DNA of 64,000 nucleotides, taken from an uncultured Eubacteriales bacterium (lineage in GTDB: Bacteria > Bacillota > Clostridia > Oscillospirales > Acutalibacteraceae). This document shows positions 56,543 to 62,245 of the stretch, piece after piece. Each line of letters begins with the position of its first letter. The stretch's first letter is position 1. Location: contig OMYO01000002.1 in assembly GCA_900315285.1 (NCBI GenBank), positions 1 through 64,000 on the forward strand, in the 5' to 3' direction. A model generated the notes under the pieces. It did no database searches and was not told the DNA's origin. It saw nothing but the letters and a program-made list of their open reading frames with translations. A program made the position numbers and the translations under genes.

Positions 56543-58603
56543 ATGGATAAACCGCTGTTTTACATTGGATTTGGTTACTATCTGACTTTGGTTCTCCTGG
56601 CCATGACCGGCACCGGCTTTGCCATCGCTCTTTTGATTCTCTCCATTCTGATGGCAGTTCTATTTTTTCTCAGTGACCATGGGAAGAAAAATAATGTGGT
56701 TTTCATTGCCGTATTTCTGGCCTGCGTTCTCGCCTGTTCCCAATTTCTCCTCATGTCGGCGATGGAGTATCGGCCCGCCATGAAACTAGCTGGCAGTTCC
56801 GTACGGGTAGAGGGGACAGTGACGGAACTGTGCAGTGACTCTGTTTCCGGGGCGCATCGCTGCATTGTCAAAGTGCGGCGGAAAAATGTGCCCCATAGGC
56901 TGAAAATTCGATTCTCCTCCAAAAAGTGCCGACTGCAGGTGGGTGATCGGGTTCGATTTACCGGGACGCTCTATCCCATGGAGTCCCGCTGGAAGGCAAA
57001 GCGCATCTATCTGGGCGCATACACATTTGACCGGGTGGAGGTGGAGCACCCCGCCCGGCCGGGACTCCGGGCGAAAATACAGAAGCTTCGAACAGCGGTT
57101 GCCGAAGTGGTCTCCCGGTATTTGGCGGAGCCCTATGACGGTGCAGCTCTTGGGCTCCTGACCGGGGATGACGACGGACTCGATGAGGAGGAAAAACTCT
57201 CTCTGAAGCGGGCCGGCATATTGCATCTCTTCGCGGTCTCCGGATTTCACTGCTCGCTCTGGACCATGCTTCTCTGGAAACTTCTCACACGGATTCACAT
57301 ACCGAGAAAGCCCAAATGTGTGCTCTGCCTTATATGGCTTCTTTTCTTTACAGCCATGACCGGTTTTTCTTCATCCTGCATTCGGGCAGCGCTCATGCTT
57401 GCTGTGACGCTCATGGGAAGACTGCTGTATCGCCGAGCGGACGGGCGGAATTCCCTCGGGCTCTCTGTATTCTTGCTCTCTTGCACAAACCCCTTTTCCG
57501 GAGCCGACATTTCCATACTGCTCTCGGTTTCCGCTATGCTTGGTGTCCTGTTCCTCTTCCCGGCAGTCTGGCGGAGAGCGGAGGAGGCGGGGAAACGGCT
57601 CCTCCATAACTTTTATCTCCGAAGGGCTCTGAAGACACCGGGGAAGACTGCGGTGCTCTCCCTCTGCACCATGGTGACGACGCTTCCGGTTCTGATGCTT
57701 ACATTTGGTGGAGTATCGCTGGTCTCTCCACTGACCAATGTGCTCGCGGGAACAGCTGCATCCTCGGCAGTTTTGTGTGTTGGACTCGGAACAGCGTTCG
57801 CTGCAGTACCGCTGCTGAAACTCCTGACGCCATGGCTGTTTCTCTCAACGGGACTGCTCACCAGGTATTTGTTTGCAGTATGTCATGCGCTGGGCAAGTG
57901 GTCCATCGCCTATGTGAATGCAGAAGGGGGAGAGGTGCGCTTCGCTGTGGCATGCATCCTGCTCCTGCTGGGAATCACGGGTTTTCTGTACTATTCTTCG
58001 CCCGAGGTGCCTGCTGTTCTGAGACAGACAGTGGCTTCCATCTGTACAATTATTCTGCTGACATCTGTATTCTCCCATCAGTTGATTGACAGGGACATGG
58101 TGACAGTGACGTTTCCCACTGTCGGAAATGGGAGTATGGCCGTGGTGAGCTGCCGGGGCAACTCGGCGCTAGTAGGGTGTGGCGGAGACTACCGGGCTGG
58201 GCGCGCGGTGTCAGACTGCATGTCCCGGGACGGATCGAGGTTCCTCTCCTGCGTTTTGGCACCCCGGGGAGAGGGCAACACGGACTCGGCGCTTCGGGAG
58301 CTCTCTGAGGAGCTCCATCCATCCCGCATCGTCCGGGGAACGGGGAAAGTCCAGCTGTATCCCGGTGTCATGGTGGCGATTCGCCCCTCGTACGCCATAC
58401 TGGACGTTTACTCTGTCCGACTTCTCTTTGCTTTCATGCCAGCGGAGGCGGGACGTAGCAGGGAGTGCGGAGCGGACCTCACCTATGTCCGAAGCTACAA
58501 GCCAGCCCTGTATGGCGACGATGGGGAAAAATATTCCCTGGAACCCAGTGGAATCCGCGTCCTCATCCGGGGACAGCGGTACAAGGTGGAGCGACTCCGC
58601 TGA
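56543..58603 (+). CDS. comEC: ComEC/Rec2 family DNA uptake channel protein (686 aa)
   Basis: The start is placed at ATG 56543; the frame reaches 56498 but that part is the HIT terminator. Several N-terminal helices are followed by an OB-like DUF4131 domain (about 75-160: Val-Arg-Val-Glu-Gly-Thr-Val-Thr-Glu). The competence domain then runs about 175-470, with Ala-Leu-Gly-Leu-Leu-Thr-Gly-Asp and Leu-Phe-Ala-Val-Ser-Gly-Phe-His-Cys-Ser. It is expected to carry single-stranded DNA across the membrane. The C-terminal metallo-beta-lactamase-like domain (about 515-686) is degenerate: the expected His-x-Asp-x-Asp-His site is absent. No comEA or other com genes are nearby. Confidence 0.88.
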   Translation: MDKPLFYIGFGYYLTLVLLAMTGTGFAIALLILSILMAVLFFLSDHGKKNNVVFIAVFLACVLACSQFLLMSAMEYRPAMKLAGSSVRVEGTVTELCSDSVSGAHRCIVKVRRKNVPHRLKIRFSSKKCRLQVGDRVRFTGTLYPMESRWKAKRIYLGAYTFDRVEVEHPARPGLRAKIQKLRTAVAEVVSRYLAEPYDGAALGLLTGDDDGLDEEEKLSLKRAGILHLFAVSGFHCSLWTMLLWKLLTRIHIPRKPKCVLCLIWLLFFTAMTGFSSSCIRAALMLAVTLMGRLLYRRADGRNSLGLSVFLLSCTNPFSGADISILLSVSAMLGVLFLFPAVWRRAEEAGKRLLHNFYLRRALKTPGKTAVLSLCTMVTTLPVLMLTFGGVSLVSPLTNVLAGTAASSAVLCVGLGTAFAAVPLLKLLTPWLFLSTGLLTRYLFAVCHALGKWSIAYVNAEGGEVRFAVACILLLLGITGFLYYSSPEVPAVLRQTVASICTIILLTSVFSHQLIDRDMVTVTFPTVGNGSMAVVSCRGNSALVGCGGDYRAGRAVSDCMSRDGSRFLSCVLAPRGEGNTDSALRELSEELHPSRIVRGTGKVQLYPGVMVAIRPSYAILDVYSVRLLFAFMPAEAGRSRECGADLTYVRSYKPALYGDDGEKYSLEPSGIRVLIRGQRYKVERLR

Positions 58604-58604
58604 G

Positions 58605-58633
58605 TTTGCAAATTCATGGATTCCTGTTACAAT
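58605..58633 (+). promoter_or_regulatory. Promoter for the InlB-repeat gene and probably cls-holA
   Basis: TTTGCA (58605-58610), 17 nt, TACAAT (58628-58633); TTGCAA with 16 nt is an alternative reading. It lies 46 nt ahead of the GTG start. Confidence 0.65.
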
Positions 58634-58678
58634 TTTATTCAATAGGTCATGAACGCAAGCAAAAGGAGATGATCCATC

Positions 58679-59722
58679 GTGGCCGATATCCTGAAAAACT
58701 TAAAAGAAAAATACTTGGTCCTGTTTGACGGCAACGGCGCCGAGGGCACTGCCACCGCCATGCAGGTTTTGCCGGGTCCGAAACCCACATCGCTGAAAAA
58801 CAACGGGTTCTCCCGCCCCGGCTATATTTTCCGCGGCTGGAACACGAAACCGGACGGCTCCGGAAAGACATTCCAGAACCGCGCCACCGTGGACGGCAAT
58901 GCCACCAAGGGGCAGCTGAAGCTCTACGCCATCTGGGAGCCGGAGCTCACAAAGAAGCCCCTGACCGGCAAGCCCATCCTCCATATGGTGCCGTCCCAGA
59001 ACCCGTCGCTGTTTGTCAGCGCACAGGGATTCTGTCTGGCATCCAACGGAAAGAACGCCTATGCGGCGTGCTGCTTTGTCCGCAACACCCCGAAGTATAA
59101 CGCAGGAGACGACAGTGACTACAACTCGTCCGTTGTCCTGTATCAGGTCAAGACCGGCAAAATGGTCGCTCATGCCGACAAGCTGCCTCTCGACCATGCC
59201 AACAGCATGTGCTATGACCCCAAAAAGCAGCGCTTCTATATCTGTACCCTTGGAAATGCAAGAAAGCCGGGCTACATCTATGAGCTCGACTGGCACATGA
59301 AAGTCACCAACAAGATTCTGCCGAAAAAAGCGACCCATGTGGGTGCCATGGCATGGTATAAAGACCAGTATATTGGTCTTCTCCCTGTGGGACATGGCAA
59401 ATATACCTTTGTCACCATGGACTCCAATTTCCAGGTCCTGAACCAGACGGGAATCATCCATGGCTATGATGCCAACTATATTTCTCAGGGCATTGCGGTG
59501 GATGACAAGTACATTTACAATGTCGCGTGCGACTTCGACGACTCCCACTGGGAGAAACACCAGCGGGTCCACGTTTATGACAAGGCAACAGGAAAACGCC
59601 GTGGTATGCAGACACTCGCCATTCCCCATGAAATTGAGGACCTCGACATCTTTGGCGGAAAAATGTACTGCAACACCAACCGCCAGACCGCCTGTGACGT
59701 CTATCTGCTCAGCGGAAAATAA
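58679..59722 (+). CDS. InlB B-repeat plus beta-propeller-like protein without signal peptide (347 aa)
   Basis: GTG 58679 follows AAAGGAGATGATCC. Residues 13-88 are one Listeria-Bacteroides/InlB B-repeat: Leu-Phe-Asp-Gly-Asn-Gly-Ala, Asn-Gly-Phe-Ser-Arg-Pro-Gly-Tyr-Ile-Phe-Arg-Gly-Trp-Asn-Thr-Lys, ending Leu-Tyr-Ala-Ile-Trp. The rest (100-347) is beta-rich, with repeated Gly-Lys-x-Tyr/Asp-x-Lys-Tyr-Ile-Tyr units suggestive of a propeller of about five blades. Such repeats are normally on surface proteins, yet there is no signal peptide, membrane helix or sorting signal. It is the first gene before cls. Confidence 0.75.
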   Translation: MADILKNLKEKYLVLFDGNGAEGTATAMQVLPGPKPTSLKNNGFSRPGYIFRGWNTKPDGSGKTFQNRATVDGNATKGQLKLYAIWEPELTKKPLTGKPILHMVPSQNPSLFVSAQGFCLASNGKNAYAACCFVRNTPKYNAGDDSDYNSSVVLYQVKTGKMVAHADKLPLDHANSMCYDPKKQRFYICTLGNARKPGYIYELDWHMKVTNKILPKKATHVGAMAWYKDQYIGLLPVGHGKYTFVTMDSNFQVLNQTGIIHGYDANYISQGIAVDDKYIYNVACDFDDSHWEKHQRVHVYDKATGKRRGMQTLAIPHEIEDLDIFGGKMYCNTNRQTACDVYLLSGK

Positions 59723-59725
59723 TTC

Positions 59726-59740
59726 GGGGGTGATCCCATC
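59726..59740 (+). promoter_or_regulatory. Near-perfect Shine-Dalgarno in front of an AUC codon (cls start)
   Basis: GGGGGTGATCC (59726-59736) matches the 16S anti-Shine-Dalgarno over GGTGATCC. Counting from the core, the first position at ideal spacing is ATC 59738; no ATG, GTG or TTG is within range. Confidence 0.65.
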
Positions 59741-61174
59741 AGCGCAATAACCATCCGAAAGATCGTCCGCGCTGTGCTCGCCCTGGTCCTCATCCTCTAC
59801 ATGATCTTCTTCTCCAAAAAGGAGAAGTCGGCGCTGAAGGTGCTCTGGTGCTTTGTCTTTGCCACCAACCCCTATGTGGGACTGGTCCTCTATCTGATTT
59901 TTGGCTCCACCATCGTCTCGAGCCGTCTGGAGCGGAGGAGCAAGAAGCGCCTCTACGACCGTGGCTATACGGAACTGCCGGGCCGTGTCAATGGAACATC
60001 CTTTGAGAACGAGGAGAGCGGCCTGTCGGACATCTCCCGGGACATTGCAAAGTTCACCTATAACTACTGCCATGTCCCCATGTCTGCCTATGAGACGGAA
60101 AAAATCTTTACCACAGGCAGTTCCCATTATCAGCAGCTGTTTCAGGATATTCGGAGTGCAGAGCACAGCGTGTGCATCCTGTTCTACGAGATAGAAAACG
60201 ACTACATCGCCCGGGAATTCATGGACCTCCTGACTGAAAAGGCCGCCTCCGGGGTGCCGGTGTTTCTCATGACCGACTATCTCACCGGTGTCGGCTATTT
60301 CGGCCGCATGGCCCGGAAGCTCCGGAAGAGCGGGGGAGAGGTCATCCGGGTCCAGCCCTATCTGACCCATTACCGGAATCACCGAAAAATTGTCGTCATT
60401 GACCATAAGACGGCCTATATTGGCGGCATGAATATTGGGAAGCGCTTTCAGAACGAGGACAAGGTGAAGACACCTTGGCGGGACACGCAGATCCGTCTGA
60501 CAGGCTGTGCCGTTGCCGATCTGGAGGCATATTTTCTCATGGACTGGTTCTGCAATATCCCGAGGAAGTGGATGGACCGGGAAGAACACGTTGCTGATGA
60601 CTATTTTGCCGCTGGCGTGGGCAGTGGAAACGAGCCTTGCCAGTTTGTCACAGGAGGACCCACATCAAAGAAGGAATCCATCCGCATGGTCTACCTGACC
60701 ATGATCCGATCCGCCAGGGAGAGCATCCGCATCCAGTCGCCCTATTTTGTGCCGGACGAGACCATTCTGGATGCCCTCCGGACTGCGGCGTCTTCCGGGG
60801 TCTCCGTGGAAATCATGGTGCCCGGTGTCTCCTCCAGCTTTTTCCTGACTCCGGTTACCACCTATTACTGCGATGAAATGCTCCGGTGCGGTGCAAAGAT
60901 ATACCGCTATAACGGCTATATCCATGCAAAGACGATCACGGTGGACGGGAAGGTCTGCTCCATTGGTTCGGCAAACATGGACTATCGCAGTCTGTTCCTC
61001 GACGACGAGGTCATAGGACTTTTCTACGATTGCCCGGTAGTGCAGGAATATGAACAAATTTATTCAGAAGATATTACCTACTGTACCACTGCGGACCCGG
61101 AGGAATACCGGGGACGGAGCGGGCACTGGCGCCGGAAGACGGCCTTTTACCGGCTCTTTGAATATCTTCTCTGA
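59738..61174 (+). CDS. cls: Cardiolipin synthase (478 aa, apparent AUC start)
   Basis: Joins two phosphatidylglycerols to cardiolipin at the membrane. Two N-terminal helices (about 8-27 and 36-60) are followed by two phospholipase-D HKD motifs: Asn-His-Arg-Lys-Ile-Val-Val-Ile-Asp with Gly-Gly, and His-Ala-Lys-Thr-Ile-Thr-Val-Asp with Ser-Ala-Asn. The first ordinary start codon is GTG 59774, inside the first helix and without a binding site. The AUC at 59738 adds the basic Ile-Arg-Lys-Ile-Val-Arg segment that normally precedes that helix. It lies 15 nt after the InlB-repeat gene. Confidence 0.88.
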   Translation: MSAITIRKIVRAVLALVLILYMIFFSKKEKSALKVLWCFVFATNPYVGLVLYLIFGSTIVSSRLERRSKKRLYDRGYTELPGRVNGTSFENEESGLSDISRDIAKFTYNYCHVPMSAYETEKIFTTGSSHYQQLFQDIRSAEHSVCILFYEIENDYIAREFMDLLTEKAASGVPVFLMTDYLTGVGYFGRMARKLRKSGGEVIRVQPYLTHYRNHRKIVVIDHKTAYIGGMNIGKRFQNEDKVKTPWRDTQIRLTGCAVADLEAYFLMDWFCNIPRKWMDREEHVADDYFAAGVGSGNEPCQFVTGGPTSKKESIRMVYLTMIRSARESIRIQSPYFVPDETILDALRTAASSGVSVEIMVPGVSSSFFLTPVTTYYCDEMLRCGAKIYRYNGYIHAKTITVDGKVCSIGSANMDYRSLFLDDEVIGLFYDCPVVQEYEQIYSEDITYCTTADPEEYRGRSGHWRRKTAFYRLFEYLL

Positions 61175-61204
61175 TTATTGGAAAACACCCTGGGAGGAAA
61201 CCAT

Positions 61205-62245
61205 TTGAAACTGCAGGAGAGATCCCTCTGGAAAACCATAAAGGAGGAGCACTTCCTGCCGGTCTATCTTGTGACCGGCACGGAGGGGTACCTCAAACAG
61301 AAGTACTGCCGGCTCATTGCGGAGCGGGCGGTACCGGATTCCCTGCGCGACTTTAACTTTCAGGAGTTCAGCGGCGACACTCTCAGCATGGAGGAACTCG
61401 TCCTCTCGGCGGAGTCCATCCCCATCATGAGCCCACGGCGGTGTGTCCTCGTCCATGACCTCAATTTCACCGCTCTGAAAGACGCGGACTGGGAAGCCCT
61501 TCAAACGCTCATTGCCGAGCCCTTCGACACCTGCGTTCTCATCTTCTGGCAGGACACCCAGGGCTTCCCGCGGAACACGAAGAAAATGAAAGAGCTGTAC
61601 ACCGCATTCGACCATGCCGGGGCGGTGGTGGAGCTGAATCGCCGAAGCACGAATGACCTGGTCCGCTACGTGGGCTCGGAGTGCAAAAAACAGGGCATCA
61701 GCATCCGGCCGTCGGCGGCGCAGTACCTCATTGAAAGTGTCGGGGACGACATGAGCAACCTGACGACGGAACTGGAAAAACTCTGCAGCTTTTCGGATGG
61801 CGAAATTACCCGGGAGGATATTGACACCATCTGCATCAAGTCCCTGGAGGCCACGGCCTTCCAGATGGTGGACGCCCTCATGGCCCGCAATTACGACCGG
61901 GTCTTTTCCAGCATTGCGGTCCTCTTTGACCAGCGCACGGAGCCCATGATGATTCTCGGTGCCCTGGTCAGCACCTACTCGGACATGTACCGGGTCAAGG
62001 TCGTGCTCCAGAACGGCGGTCGCGCCAGGGACCTGAAAAAGCTTTTCCCCCAGGCATACCGCAGTGACTTCAAGCTTGAACAAGCCGAGCGGCGCTGCCG
62101 CAGTTTCTCCCTCAACTGCCTCCGGGAATCCCTGGAAATCCTGGCCCGAGCTGACCTCACGCTGAAGAGCAGCTCCGAGGACCCGCAGACGGTCCTGGAA
62201 CAGCTCATGATTGAGCTCGGCATGTGCCGAAAGAGGTCCGCCTAA
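61205..62245 (+). CDS. holA: DNA polymerase III delta subunit (346 aa)
   Basis: Clamp-loader subunit that opens the beta clamp. TTG 61205 has GGGAGG 7 nt upstream; the TTG at 61178 has none. The N-terminal AAA+-like domain lacks a Walker A, as expected (Tyr-Leu-Val-Thr-Gly-Thr-Glu-Gly-Tyr-Leu). The middle has Asn-Arg-Arg-Ser-Thr-Asn-Asp-Leu and Glu-Leu-Glu-Lys-Leu-Cys, and a helical collar ends the protein. The stop (TAA) overlaps the next ATG (TAATG), so the downstream fusion gene is coupled to it. Confidence 0.93.
   Translation: MKLQERSLWKTIKEEHFLPVYLVTGTEGYLKQKYCRLIAERAVPDSLRDFNFQEFSGDTLSMEELVLSAESIPIMSPRRCVLVHDLNFTALKDADWEALQTLIAEPFDTCVLIFWQDTQGFPRNTKKMKELYTAFDHAGAVVELNRRSTNDLVRYVGSECKKQGISIRPSAAQYLIESVGDDMSNLTTELEKLCSFSDGEITREDIDTICIKSLEATAFQMVDALMARNYDRVFSSIAVLFDQRTEPMMILGALVSTYSDMYRVKVVLQNGGRARDLKKLFPQAYRSDFKLEQAERRCRSFSLNCLRESLEILARADLTLKSSSEDPQTVLEQLMIELGMCRKRSA

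Noticed and set aside
58700..60589. A 629-codon minus-strand frame opposite the InlB-repeat and cls genes
   Set aside because: Antisense to two real genes with no recognisable domain or ribosome binding site.
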